A DNA stretch of 64,000 bases from Luteibacter sp. (GTDB lineage Bacteria > Pseudomonadota > Gammaproteobacteria > Xanthomonadales > Rhodanobacteraceae). The notes below the pieces were generated by a model. It was given only the letters and a program-made list of their open reading frames with translations, had not been told where the DNA came from and searched no databases. The translations under genes and the position numbers were made by a program. The stretch spans positions 1 to 64,000 of the forward strand of contig NZ_WNDO01000024.1 of the NCBI RefSeq assembly GCF_009912395.1, written 5' to 3'. Below, in pieces: positions 24,665-33,080 of the stretch; the first letter of the stretch is position 1; each line of letters opens with the position of its first letter.

Positions 24665-26057
24665 CCGGCATGTCCCAGCCGGCGCCGAGCGCTTTGTAGA
24701 GGCCGATGCCCGCGTCGAGTTCGTCCTGGTCGTTGAGCAGGCGTGCATCGCGTACGGCGTTGAGCGAACGCTGCGCGGTGAGCACGGGTTGGTAGCCGCT
24801 CAGGCCCTGTCGGTAGAGGCGGGTGGCGCGGTCGAGCGCGGTACGGCTGTCGTCGATGGCGGCGACGAGATGGTCACGACGGCGGCATGCCGTGTCGATT
24901 CCCGTCAGGGCGTCCTCCACATCGCGCAATGCGCCGCGTACATCGCGTTCCCATGCCAGTAGTGCGGCCTGCGCTTCCGCCTCGGCGCGTTCGACGCCCG
25001 CGCGGTTACTTCCACCGTCGTACACGGTCTGGTTACCTGCGATGGCGGCGCTCCAGGAGGCGCTCGCCGCGGAGAACAGGTCATGGATCAGGTGGGCATC
25101 GGTGCCGATCGACAGCGGGATGCTGAAGCGCGGATAGCGGGCGGCCTCGGCCACGCCGATATCGGCCGTGGCGGCGGCGAGGCGTCGCTCATCGGCACGC
25201 AGGTCGGGGCGCTGGCGGATGACCTCCGAGGGCATCGCCAGGGGTAGTTCGGGTGGCAGCAGTGGCGCCGGGGCGGAGGTCAGCAGTGTTTCCTTCCAGT
25301 CGCCGGGAAAGCCGCCGGCCAGCACGCCGATGGCGTGGGTGAGGCGCGCCACGCCCGCTTCCAGTTGCGCCGGTTGGGCTTCGGCCGATTCGCGCTCCGC
25401 ACGTGCCTGCCGGTAGTCCGCCTCGGTGCCTAGGCCAGCGTGCCATGCGCGTTCGGCGATGCGTTCGCTATCGCGCAGCAGCCCGATGGTGTCGCGTGAC
25501 ACGGCAAGGCGTGCCTGGGTCATGCGCAACTGGCCGTAGTCGGTGGCGAGCTCGGCCAGCAGGCTGACGCGCAGCGCATGGCCATCGGCTTCGACGGCCG
25601 ATACGCGGGCATCGGCGGCTTCCACGCCGCGACGCAGGCCGCCAAACAGATCCAGCTCCCAGCGGGCATCGAGGCCCAAACCATAGGCTTGCGTGGTACC
25701 ACCGCCGGGCGGATCGGTGCGTCGGCTGCTGCGTAGCGCCTGGAGGTTGCCGCTGGCTCCGATCGTGGGGCCGAGACCCGCCGCGGCGATCGTGCGGTCG
25801 GCACGCGCCTGGCGTAACCGGGCGAGCGCGATGCCGAGGTCCTGGTTGTTGGCGAGCGCCTGGTCCACCAGGCGATCCAGCAGGGGATCGTCGAAGCGGC
25901 GCCACCAGGTGCGCAAGGTTTCAGTGTCCGCGTGGCGCGAGCCATCGTGCGCTTCGCTCCACGTCGCCGGCAGCGAAGGGCGTGGCGCCTGATAGTCGGG
26001 ACCCAGTGTGGTGCATGCAACCAGCAGGCACAGGGCGGGAGCGAGCAGGACTTTCAT
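24615..26057 (-). CDS. Outer-membrane efflux lipoprotein, NodT/OprM type
   Basis: This 480-residue TolC-like channel protein has a lipoprotein signal (LLVAC, lipid Cys about residue 15) followed by TTLGPDYQAPRP, typical of NodT/OprM proteins. Two OEP repeats follow: FDDPLLDRLVDQALANNQDL and IRQRPDLRADERRLAAATADIGVAEAARYPRFS. It forms the outer-membrane exit duct for the pump encoded just upstream, whose adaptor gene ends 2 bp before this ATG. An in-frame ATG at 26069, overlapping the adaptor gene, is an alternative start. E. coli aaeXAB lacks such a channel gene; here the operon supplies its own. Confidence 0.92.
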   Translation of the reverse strand: MKVLLAPALCLLVACTTLGPDYQAPRPSLPATWSEAHDGSRHADTETLRTWWRRFDDPLLDRLVDQALANNQDLGIALARLRQARADRTIAAAGLGPTIGASGNLQALRSSRRTDPPGGGTTQAYGLGLDARWELDLFGGLRRGVEAADARVSAVEADGHALRVSLLAELATDYGQLRMTQARLAVSRDTIGLLRDSERIAERAWHAGLGTEADYRQARAERESAEAQPAQLEAGVARLTHAIGVLAGGFPGDWKETLLTSAPAPLLPPELPLAMPSEVIRQRPDLRADERRLAAATADIGVAEAARYPRFSIPLSIGTDAHLIHDLFSAASASWSAAIAGNQTVYDGGSNRAGVERAEAEAQAALLAWERDVRGALRDVEDALTGIDTACRRRDHLVAAIDDSRTALDRATRLYRQGLSGYQPVLTAQRSLNAVRDARLLNDQDELDAGIGLYKALGAGWDMPVNEASASQAPRRPTPR

Positions 26058-26059
26058 GG

Positions 26060-26989
26060 TCACATCCATTCGTGCAGCCACGTGGTCAGACGACCACGCG
26101 CGCCCTCGCCATCGGCGGGATCGCCGACATCCACGCTGCCTGTCATGCCTGCGACGAGGATGACACCGGGCGGCAGTTCGCCAAGCTCGATACGTACGGG
26201 GATGCGTTGCGCGAGGCGAATCCAGCTGAAGCTCGGCTCCACGCTGGGCAGCCCGGTGGCGTCGGCCTGTTCGTTGGTGTCGGTGATGCCGCGACCGATG
26301 CTTTCCACCCGGCCGGGGATCGTGGCGTCGTAACCCATCAGGCGGATGCGTGCCGTCGCGCCGGGCCTGACCTGGCGCAGCTTGGTTTCCTCGAAGTACC
26401 CGGTGAACCAGAAGCTGTGCGCATCGAGCAACGCGAGGGCGGGCTGTCCGGCCACGGCGTAATCGCCTTCGCGCAGGCGAAGATGCGTAACGTAGCCATC
26501 GGCGGGCGCGTGCAGTTCGGAGCGCTTCAGGTCGAGGCGGGCGAGATCCAGTGCGGCCTGTGCCCGGCGCTGCGACGCGCGTGCGAGGGCGATGGCGCGC
26601 TGCGCCTGCTGGATATCTTCGCGTGGCACCAGGTCGTCCATGCCCTTGCGACGTCCGGCGTCCTCGATCTTCTGGGCCAGGCTCTGGCTCGCGGCATCGA
26701 GCGCGGCCTCGGCATCGTCCACGGCCACGCGAAACCGTTCCGGGTCGATGCGGTAGAGCACGTCGCCGCGCTTCACGTACTGGTTGTCGGCCACCGGCAC
26801 GGCGACGACGGTGCCGGACACTTCGGGTGCGATACGCAGGACCTGGGCACTGATGCGCCCGTCGCGCGTCCACGGCGCGAGCACATAGGCACGCCACAGG
26901 GCGGCGACGAGCATGACGGCGATCGCGACGGCGGCAAGGGTGAGCAAGGCGCGGGCGAGCCGCTTCAACAAGGGGATGGCGTCAGACAT
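26060..26989 (-). CDS. aaeA: HlyD/AaeA-like periplasmic adaptor of an aromatic-acid efflux pump
   Basis: This 309-residue membrane fusion protein is the same length as E. coli AaeA. One N-terminal TM helix (about 10-33) is followed by a split barrel/lipoyl domain (VLRIAPEVSGTVVAVPVADN), an alpha-helical hairpin rich in Ala, Gln and Arg (about 85-150), and the second lipoyl half (SELHAPADGYVTHLRLREGDY). It links the inner-membrane FUSC protein to the outer-membrane channel for export of compounds such as hydroxybenzoates. It overlaps the DUF1656 gene by 8 bp, so the operon is translationally coupled. Confidence 0.9.
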   Translation of the reverse strand: MSDAIPLLKRLARALLTLAAVAIAVMLVAALWRAYVLAPWTRDGRISAQVLRIAPEVSGTVVAVPVADNQYVKRGDVLYRIDPERFRVAVDDAEAALDAASQSLAQKIEDAGRRKGMDDLVPREDIQQAQRAIALARASQRRAQAALDLARLDLKRSELHAPADGYVTHLRLREGDYAVAGQPALALLDAHSFWFTGYFEETKLRQVRPGATARIRLMGYDATIPGRVESIGRGITDTNEQADATGLPSVEPSFSWIRLAQRIPVRIELGELPPGVILVAGMTGSVDVGDPADGEGARGRLTTWLHEWM

Positions 26990-27176
26990 GGAGGATCAGC
27001 AACGAAAGCAGGATGAGGGAAAGCGCGAATTCGAACAGCGCGGGATGCCATGCCTGGCGGAGCACGCCCAGGCGGGTGAGCACGTGACGGAGCACCACGA
27101 AGGCGAGACCCGCCACGCAGGCGTAGACGAAGAAGGGCGGCAGGTAGATGCCGCCGAGATTGAATTCACTGAGCAC
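26982..27176 (-). CDS. aaeX: DUF1656 small membrane protein (AaeX-like)
   Basis: This 64-residue membrane protein has two hydrophobic helices (about 8-27 and 45-64) and the family's WHPALFEFAL block. AaeX-type proteins accompany AaeA/AaeB pumps, and their exact role is unknown. The start is read as GTG 27176, which overlaps the end of the FUSC gene by 11 bp. No clear RBS is seen, which fits coupling to the gene before it. Confidence 0.85.
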   Translation of the reverse strand: MLSEFNLGGIYLPPFFVYACVAGLAFVVLRHVLTRLGVLRQAWHPALFEFALSLILLSLLILHV

Positions 27177-29097
27177 GGGTGTGTGGCGTGGTGGCGAAGA
27201 AGTAGGTGGCGTGTCGTTCGAGCAGGCCGGCGATGTCGTCGAAGGCCTCGGCGGCTCGCGGTGCATAGGTCAGCAGTCGACCTGCGGTGCGGCGCGCATG
27301 GCGCACCGCCATGACAGGGGTATCCATGCGTGCGGCGACACGGTCGAGGCCAACACGGATGCGGCGCGCGATATCGGGCGATGCGCGTAACGAGCGCAGG
27401 CGGAACAGGTCGCGACCGAGATGCAGGCTGGCCAGGGCGTCGGCCATCGCGATGTCGTGGAGGTCGGGTCGTGCTTTCAGCATGCCGCCGAGCTGGGCGA
27501 GACGGTGCTGCTGTCGCCAGCGCCACGGGGCCTCGGCGGCTTTCGTACGACGGAGCAGGGCCACGCTGGCATCGCGGATGCGCAGGCGAAGTCGTTCCAG
27601 GTCCTGCGCGTGTCGCTTGGGCAACACAACGCGGAAGGCCAGCACCACGAAGGCCGTGGCGACCACCCAGGCCAGCGCCCAGTTGAGGAACTGCGCCAGG
27701 TCGTAGTGCATCGGGTTGCTTGCGCCCGTGAGCGTGTTGAAGCCGACGAGGTAGGCCAGCGCGGCAAGGCCGTGACGCGGCAGGGTGGTCGCGTACACGC
27801 CCGGTATCCAGAACAGGGCGAGCGACACCAGAAGTAACGGCATGCCATCGATATGCGGCAGGATGCCGAAGGTACAGATGAAAGCGGCAGGCACGGCGAC
27901 GACCGTCCCCTTGAAGAAACCATACGCGCCAGCGGCGGGATCGGGAGCCAGAGCCAGCAGCGCGCAGTAGGGCGCGACGAGCAGCAGCATCATGTCGCCC
28001 GCGTTCCAGCCCGTGACGATCCACAGTGCACCCGCCAGCACCAGCGTAAGTGCCGCGCGTAGGCCGTTGCGCCAGGCGCCGCGATAATCGCGATGGAAAG
28101 CGACCGCGGCCGCGTTACGGGGCAGGGGCCGGTGCAGGCCGTCGATGCCGTCCAGTGCGGCCAGGAAGTCATCGACCTGGTCGCTGAGGCGCCAGTGGGC
28201 GATATCGCCATGGTCCAGTCGACGGCGCGCGCGATGCAGGGCCCCTCGGGCGACATCGATGCGACCGCTATCAAGGGCATCGGCGGCGTCTCGCCAGTCC
28301 TCGGCGAGACCGAGGGGCGCACGGGTCTCATCTTCGACGGACGCCGCTACCAGTGACACCATGGCGTAGCGGATCGAGGCGGCACGCCGTGCGATGTCCT
28401 CCGATTCGGCCTTGCCGAGCGAGAGCAGATCGTCCACGCCGTAGATGTCGCCGAGCGGTACAGCGTGTTTGCGCGACCGTGGTTCGTCTGCCTGGTCGAG
28501 ATGTCGGGAAACGCCGCGCGCCACTTGCGCGGCAAGGCGCGACAGTAGCGCCTCCAGGCGCCCGCGCACGCTGCGGGTTCCCGTAAGCGCGAAAACCAGC
28601 GCCAGGCAGACGACGCCGACCAGCACCGTGGAACCGCGGCCGATGATGTGCTCGAAGGCATGCTCCGGATGTTGAAGCGCGCCGAAGGTGGCTAGGCCTA
28701 TGGTGTAGCCGGCCACGACCGCACCCGTGCCGCGGAAGTGGCGCAGCACGCTCATGCCGGCGACACACAGGCCGAGCCACGTGCCGAAGCCGATGACGAA
28801 CAACCACGGTTTCTGCGCGAACGCCGCCAGCAGCACGAAGGACGCCAGCATGCCCACCAGCGTACCGATGAAGCGCCACGCGCCCTTGCCGATGGCGGCG
28901 CCCTGCACGGGGTTCACCACGAGCAGCACGGTGGATGCCGCGGAATAGGGCGATTCCAGTTCGAGCAGGTAAGCGACGGTGATGGCCAGCCCGGCGGCCA
29001 GCACCGAGCGCATCACATAGCGGGCACGCGGGGTGCCGAGGTCGAGCCAGCTCAGCGAGTCGGCGAGGGCATGGGTGGAAGCGACGAAGGAACGCAC
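27166..29097 (-). CDS. aaeB: FUSC-family inner-membrane transporter (AaeB-like)
   Basis: About 643 residues, against 655 in E. coli AaeB. It has the FUSC double layout: an N-terminal block of about six TM helices (VMRSVLAAGLAITVAYLLE, SPYSAASTVLLVVNP), a cytosolic helical region, a second TM block (YRGAWRNGLRAALTLVLAG) and a C-terminal soluble part. It is the pump subunit for export of aromatic carboxylic acids and similar anions. No ATG is available, so GTG 29097 is taken as the start; the RBS is weak. It is first in the FUSC-DUF1656-HlyD-OMF operon, 103 bp after a LysR gene in the same direction. Confidence 0.87.
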   Translation of the reverse strand: MRSFVASTHALADSLSWLDLGTPRARYVMRSVLAAGLAITVAYLLELESPYSAASTVLLVVNPVQGAAIGKGAWRFIGTLVGMLASFVLLAAFAQKPWLFVIGFGTWLGLCVAGMSVLRHFRGTGAVVAGYTIGLATFGALQHPEHAFEHIIGRGSTVLVGVVCLALVFALTGTRSVRGRLEALLSRLAAQVARGVSRHLDQADEPRSRKHAVPLGDIYGVDDLLSLGKAESEDIARRAASIRYAMVSLVAASVEDETRAPLGLAEDWRDAADALDSGRIDVARGALHRARRRLDHGDIAHWRLSDQVDDFLAALDGIDGLHRPLPRNAAAVAFHRDYRGAWRNGLRAALTLVLAGALWIVTGWNAGDMMLLLVAPYCALLALAPDPAAGAYGFFKGTVVAVPAAFICTFGILPHIDGMPLLLVSLALFWIPGVYATTLPRHGLAALAYLVGFNTLTGASNPMHYDLAQFLNWALAWVVATAFVVLAFRVVLPKRHAQDLERLRLRIRDASVALLRRTKAAEAPWRWRQQHRLAQLGGMLKARPDLHDIAMADALASLHLGRDLFRLRSLRASPDIARRIRVGLDRVAARMDTPVMAVRHARRTAGRLLTYAPRAAEAFDDIAGLLERHATYFFATTPHTRAQ

Positions 29098-29200
29098 GAG
29101 GGGGCCGGGGAAACGAGGTCCCGACCATGGTCGTCGTTGAGAATCGTTCGCAAAAGTGATGCTTCCGCACGCCACGCGTGCGTCTGGCGCAATGGTGGAT

Positions 29201-30100
29201 TCAGTGGCCGCAGAGTTCGCGGATCGTGCGGCGCAGCCAGCGATGTGCGGGATCGTTCTGCCAGCGCGGATGCCAGGTCTGGCTGATCGGCACGGGCTCC
29301 AGGGGCACCGGCAACTCGAACAGCCGCACGGCCAGCCCGGCCTCGGCGACGCCTTCGGCGAGCTGGTTGGGCAGGGGCAGGATGAGATCGGAGTGCAGCA
29401 GGGCGAATACGCCCGCATAAGGTGTCGACACCACCATCGGCACGCGCCGGGACAGGCCCATTGCCTCCAGCGCATCGTCGATAGGGCCACGCGTACGCCC
29501 GCGTCGCGACACGCCCACGTGCTGCCACTGGACGAAGCGTTCGGCGGTGGCGGGGCCGTCGAAGAACGGATGGTCCTGGCGTGCGATGCCGATGAAGCGC
29601 GTGGTGAACAGCGGTTGCACGCGCATCTCCGGACCCACGGGCCGATAGGGATTCACCAGCAGGTCGATCCGGCCATTGCGCAGCGCTTCGCCGTCGAGGT
29701 CGTCTTCCTCCGGTGTGAAGCGCAAGGTGGCTCGCGGCATCTCGCGTGTCATGGCGTCGAGCAACTGGCCGCCATACATGCCGACGAAGATGTCGTTGGC
29801 GCGCACACTGAAACGCCGTTCGATGCCGGTCAGGTCGACATCCATGCCGGGTACCAGCAGCGACGAGGCGTCCTCGACCGCCTGGCGCACGCGTTCGCGC
29901 ATCTCCAGCGCGCGGGGCGTCGGCACCATGGTACGCCCGGACTGCACGAAGACCGGATCGCCCAGCGCGTCGCGGATGCGACCGAGGGTGCGGCTCATGG
30001 CCGGGGCACTCAGGTTCATGCGACGGGCGGCGCCGGCCACGCTGCCCTCGGTGAGCAACGCGTCGAGGGCGATGAGGAGGTTGAGGTCGGGTGTTGCCAT
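29201..30100 (-). CDS. LysR-family transcriptional regulator
   Basis: This 299-residue LysR protein begins MATPDLNLLIALDALLTEGS, with the HTH RRMNLSAPAMSRTLGRIRD. It is a close paralogue of the LysR at 22393-23286. It lies between the efflux operon (same strand, 103 bp downstream) and the divergent OYE reductase gene (105 bp upstream), so it could control either or both. E. coli aaeR, by contrast, is divergent from its pump. The effector is unknown. Confidence 0.9.
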   Translation of the reverse strand: MATPDLNLLIALDALLTEGSVAGAARRMNLSAPAMSRTLGRIRDALGDPVFVQSGRTMVPTPRALEMRERVRQAVEDASSLLVPGMDVDLTGIERRFSVRANDIFVGMYGGQLLDAMTREMPRATLRFTPEEDDLDGEALRNGRIDLLVNPYRPVGPEMRVQPLFTTRFIGIARQDHPFFDGPATAERFVQWQHVGVSRRGRTRGPIDDALEAMGLSRRVPMVVSTPYAGVFALLHSDLILPLPNQLAEGVAEAGLAVRLFELPVPLEPVPISQTWHPRWQNDPAHRWLRRTIRELCGH

Positions 30101-30205
30101 GCCTTTTATAGTGAACCACCGGAATCATCGCGTACAGGAAGACTTGTCCGTAACGGTTTTGGCGCCATAGTCGACCCATCTTTTTCCTGCTTCCCGGAGA
30201 TACCC

Positions 30206-31366
30206 ATGGCCCAACCCAGGCTGTTCACCCCGCTGCGCATCCGCGATCTCGAACTGGCCAACCGCATCGTCATCGCCCCGATGTGCCAGTACTCGGCGCA
30301 GGACGGCCAGATGAACGACTGGCACCTGATCCATCTCGGGCAACTGGCGCTTTCGGGCGCCGCGCTGCTGACCATCGAGGCGACGGCGGTGCTGCCCGAG
30401 GGGCGTATCACGCATGCGGACGTGGGCCTGTGGGACGACGCGACGGAAGCCGCCATGCGTCGCGTGCTCGACGGCGTGCGTCGCTGGTCGACCATGCCCG
30501 TCGGCGTACAGCTCGCCCATGCGGGTCGCAAGGCCTCCACGGCGGTGCCCTGGGTGGGCGGCCGGCAGATTGCGCCGAATGCCGAAAACGGCTGGCAGGC
30601 CGTATCCGCGTCGGCGGTGCCGTTCCATGAGGACGACGTGGCACCCGTGGCGCTCGACCGCGCGGGCATGGATCGTATCCGCGACGCCTTCGTCGAGGCA
30701 GCGAAGCGCGCCGACCGCCTTGGCATCGACCTGGCGCAGATCCACGCCGCCCATGGCTATCTCATGCACCAGTTCCTCTCGCCGCTGTCGAATCAGCGCC
30801 ATGACGAATACGGCGGCTCGCTCGAAAACCGCATGCGCTTCCCCTTGGAAGTGTTCAAGGCGGTGCGCGAGGCGTTCCCTGCCAACAAGCCGGTGACGGT
30901 GCGCGTCTCCGCGACCGACTGGCACGACGGTGGTTGGGACGTCGAACAGACGGTCGTTTTCGCCAAGGCACTGGAAGCACTCGGCTGCGACGCGATCCAT
31001 GTATCCAGTGGCGGCCTGCACCAGCATCAACAGATCGCCGTCGGTCCGAGCTACCAAGTGCCGTTCGCCCGCGCGGTGAAGCAGGCCGTGTCGATTCCCG
31101 TGGTGGCCGTGGGCCTGATTACGGAGGCCCAGCAGGCCGAGGCGATCGTTTCCACGGGCGACGCCGATGTGGTGGCGCTGGCCCGTACCGTGCTCTACGA
31201 CCCGCGCTGGCCGTGGCATGCCGCGGCGGAACTGGGTGCCACGGTGCGCCCGCCGAAGCAGTACCTGCGTTCGCAGCCGTCGCGCTTCCGCCACCTGTTC
31301 GAGGCGGAGGGTCCGCTGGAGGCCGCGCCGTATTGGGCTCCCGGAAAGGACGGACGACTGGTCTGA
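30206..31366 (+). CDS. Old yellow enzyme family NADH:flavin oxidoreductase (XenA/YqjM-like)
   Basis: This 386-residue FMN-binding TIM-barrel reductase saturates activated C=C bonds of enones and reduces nitro compounds with NAD(P)H. Features of the XenA/YqjM (thermophilic-like) subclass are APMCQYSA with the redox-tuning Cys27, the substrate-binding HAAHGYL pair of His, and SLENRMRFPLEVF. The C-terminal YWAPGK region includes the Arg/Trp-type subunit contact seen in the subclass. CGGAGA precedes ATG 30206. It is divergent from the LysR gene, which probably regulates it. Confidence 0.93.
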   Translation: MAQPRLFTPLRIRDLELANRIVIAPMCQYSAQDGQMNDWHLIHLGQLALSGAALLTIEATAVLPEGRITHADVGLWDDATEAAMRRVLDGVRRWSTMPVGVQLAHAGRKASTAVPWVGGRQIAPNAENGWQAVSASAVPFHEDDVAPVALDRAGMDRIRDAFVEAAKRADRLGIDLAQIHAAHGYLMHQFLSPLSNQRHDEYGGSLENRMRFPLEVFKAVREAFPANKPVTVRVSATDWHDGGWDVEQTVVFAKALEALGCDAIHVSSGGLHQHQQIAVGPSYQVPFARAVKQAVSIPVVAVGLITEAQQAEAIVSTGDADVVALARTVLYDPRWPWHAAAELGATVRPPKQYLRSQPSRFRHLFEAEGPLEAAPYWAPGKDGRLV

Positions 31367-31385
31367 GGCGGTCGGGGCGAGCCTC

Positions 31386-31413
31386 TTGAATCCAGTGTAC
31401 CAATCAGTACAAT
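31386..31413 (+). promoter_or_regulatory. Sigma70-type promoter TTGAAT-N16-TACAAT
   Basis: Near-consensus -35 (31386-31391) and -10 (31408-31413) hexamers with 16-bp spacing lie 31 bp before the DUF1348 ATG. The promoter is almost completely covered by the inverted repeat at 31388-31419. Confidence 0.65.
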
Positions 31414-31419
31414 GGATTC
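31388..31419. promoter_or_regulatory. Operator dyad overlapping the DUF1348-tetR promoter
   Basis: GAATCCA-g-TGTAC-caatca-GTACA-a-TGGATTC: 13-bp arms with one mismatch around a 6-bp centre. It spans from within the -35 to past the -10 of the promoter. Occupation would block RNA polymerase, so it is the expected operator of the TetR encoded by the second gene of this operon. It has no T-run and is unlikely to be a terminator. Confidence 0.7.
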
Positions 31420-31443
31420 ACTTCGGTACGAAAGGCTCTTCCC

Positions 31444-31905
31444 ATGACCGCGCTCATCCCTCCGTTTACCCACGACACCGCCGTGGCCAAGGTCCGCCTG
31501 GCCGAAGATGGCTGGAACAGCCGCGACCCGAACAGGGTATCGCTGGTCTATACCCCGGACAGCCAGTGGCGGAATCGGGCCGAGTTCGTGACGGGCAGGG
31601 AGGCGATCGTCGCCTTCCTCACGCGCAAGTGGGCGAAGGAACTGGACTATCGCCTCATCAAGGAGCTGTGGGCGTTCACCGGCGAGCGCATCGCGGTGCG
31701 CTTCGCCTACGAATGGCACGACGACAGCGGCAACTGGTTCCGTTCCTTCGGTAACGAGAACTGGGAGTTCGACGACGCCGGGTTGATGCGTCGTCGTTTC
31801 GCCTGCATCAACGACCTGCCGATCCGCGAGAGTGAGCGTCGTTTTCATTGGCCGCTGGGCCGCCGTCCCGACGACCACCCGAGCTTGTCGGACCTGGGCC
31901 TGTAA
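31444..31905 (+). CDS. DUF1348 / NTF2-like (SnoaL-fold) protein
   Basis: This 153-residue protein belongs to the DUF1348 branch of the NTF2/SnoaL fold, a cone-shaped alpha+beta barrel. Marks are [21 protein letters not shown], the [19 protein letters not shown] block and [13 protein letters not shown]. No catalytic role is established for the family. It lies directly upstream of a tetR-family gene whose ATG shares one base with this gene's stop (TAATG), so both are made together from the operator-covered promoter. Confidence 0.87.
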   Translation: MTALIPPFTHDTAVAKVRLAEDGWNSRDPNRVSLVYTPDSQWRNRAEFVTGREAIVAFLTRKWAKELDYRLIKELWAFTGERIAVRFAYEWHDDSGNWFRSFGNENWEFDDAGLMRRRFACINDLPIRESERRFHWPLGRRPDDHPSLSDLGL

Positions 31906-32459
31906 TGGCACGACTGGTCTACGAGCGCGCCGACGTGGTGCCGATGCTCGCGGAAGTGTTTCGCGAACTCGGCTACGATGGTGCGAGCATGGCGCGCATC
32001 CACGAGCGCACGGGCCTGGGCAAGGGCAGCCTCTACCACTTCTTTCCGGACGGCAAGGAAGACATGGCCGCCGCCGTGCTTGCCGATATCGACACATGGT
32101 TCGACCGCCAGGTATTCGCGCCGTTACGTCTGGATCCGCCGGAAAAAGCCATCGATGCGATGTGGCGCACGGTTACGGAGTACTTCCAAGGAGGTGGTCG
32201 TGTCTGTCTCGTGGGCGCCTTTGCGCTCGACGGCACGCGCGACCGTTTCGCGATCGCCGTAGCGGGTTACTTTCAGCGCTGGATCGACGCGCTGTCCGAC
32301 GCGCTTGTGCGTAGCGGACGCGATAGTCGGTTGGCGCGAGACGCGGCGGAGGAAGCGGTGTCCGGCATCCAGGGCGCGCTCGTGTTGTCGCGGGCACTGG
32401 ACGATCGGGAAACCTTCGCCCGCGCCATGACGCGGCTGGCGCGGCGGTTGCGCGACTGA
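31905..32459 (+). CDS. TetR-family transcriptional regulator
   Basis: This 184-residue TetR-type repressor has the N-terminal HTH (AEVFRELGYDGASMARIHERTGLGKGSLYHFF, about residues 15-46) and a helical ligand-binding domain. The short form with KEDMAAAVL after the HTH resembles LfrR/YxaF-type regulators. It is the second gene of an operon with DUF1348 and probably represses its own promoter through the dyad at 31388-31419. The ligand is unknown. Confidence 0.9.
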   Translation: MARLVYERADVVPMLAEVFRELGYDGASMARIHERTGLGKGSLYHFFPDGKEDMAAAVLADIDTWFDRQVFAPLRLDPPEKAIDAMWRTVTEYFQGGGRVCLVGAFALDGTRDRFAIAVAGYFQRWIDALSDALVRSGRDSRLARDAAEEAVSGIQGALVLSRALDDRETFARAMTRLARRLRD

Positions 32460-32525
32460 CCTCGACGCGATGCGCGTGGCGTGGAATGCTTGGCGCCGCA
32501 TTCCACGCAACACCCCGAGGACACC

Positions 32526-33080
32526 ATGGACACCGACGTACGACGCTGCGCCTGGACCGGCGCCGATCCGCTCTATCGCGATTACCACGACGAGGAGTGG
32601 GGTGTTCCGCTGCACGATTCGCGCATGCTGTGGGAACAGCTGATGCTCGAAGGGTTCCAGGCAGGGCTGTCGTGGATCACGATCCTTCGCAAGCGCGAGT
32701 CTTTCCGCAAGGCCTTCAAGGATTTCGATCCGGCGAAGGTCGCCCGCTTCGGCGAAAAGGATGTCCTGCGCCTGCTCGACGACGCAGGCATCGTGCGTTC
32801 GCGCGCAAAGATCGAAGCGACGATCAACGGCGCACGCATCTACGAAACGATGCGCAAGGCCGGTGAGGATTTCGACAGCTACTGCTGGTCGTTCACCGGC
32901 GGCAGGGTGATCCGTGGCGACGGACGCCATTTCCCGACGCAGACGCCGCTCTCCGTCACCATCTCCAAAGACATGAAGAAGCGCGGCTTCAAGTTCGTGG
33001 GACCGACGATCGTCTATGCGTGGATGCAGGCCGTTGGCATCGTCGACGACCACGCGCACGACTGCTTCCGCCGCCGCTAG
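32526..33080 (+). CDS. tag: DNA-3-methyladenine glycosylase I
   Basis: This 184-residue base-excision enzyme removes 3-methyladenine from alkylated DNA. The N-terminal RRCAWTGADPLYRDYHDEEWG holds the first zinc Cys and His, and the C-terminal DDHAHDCF holds the other His and Cys, together the zinc snap of Tag. LEGFQAGLSWITILRKRE is the conserved substrate-pocket block. It has its own start after GAGGACACC. It overlaps the convergent CMD-family gene by 4 bp. Confidence 0.95.
   Translation: MDTDVRRCAWTGADPLYRDYHDEEWGVPLHDSRMLWEQLMLEGFQAGLSWITILRKRESFRKAFKDFDPAKVARFGEKDVLRLLDDAGIVRSRAKIEATINGARIYETMRKAGEDFDSYCWSFTGGRVIRGDGRHFPTQTPLSVTISKDMKKRGFKFVGPTIVYAWMQAVGIVDDHAHDCFRRR

Noticed and set aside
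26058-26897. Long upstream extension of the outer-membrane channel frame
   Set aside because: It overlaps the HlyD-type adaptor gene in another frame; the lipoprotein signal marks the true start at 26057.
29156-30205. N-terminal extension of the OYE reading frame by about 350 codons
   Set aside because: It is antisense to the LysR gene and unlike any protein; the OYE family start with a good RBS is at 30206.
31388-31419. Terminator of the OYE gene
   Set aside because: The stem is AT-rich in part and lacks a T-run, and it coincides with a near-consensus promoter, so an operator is the better reading.
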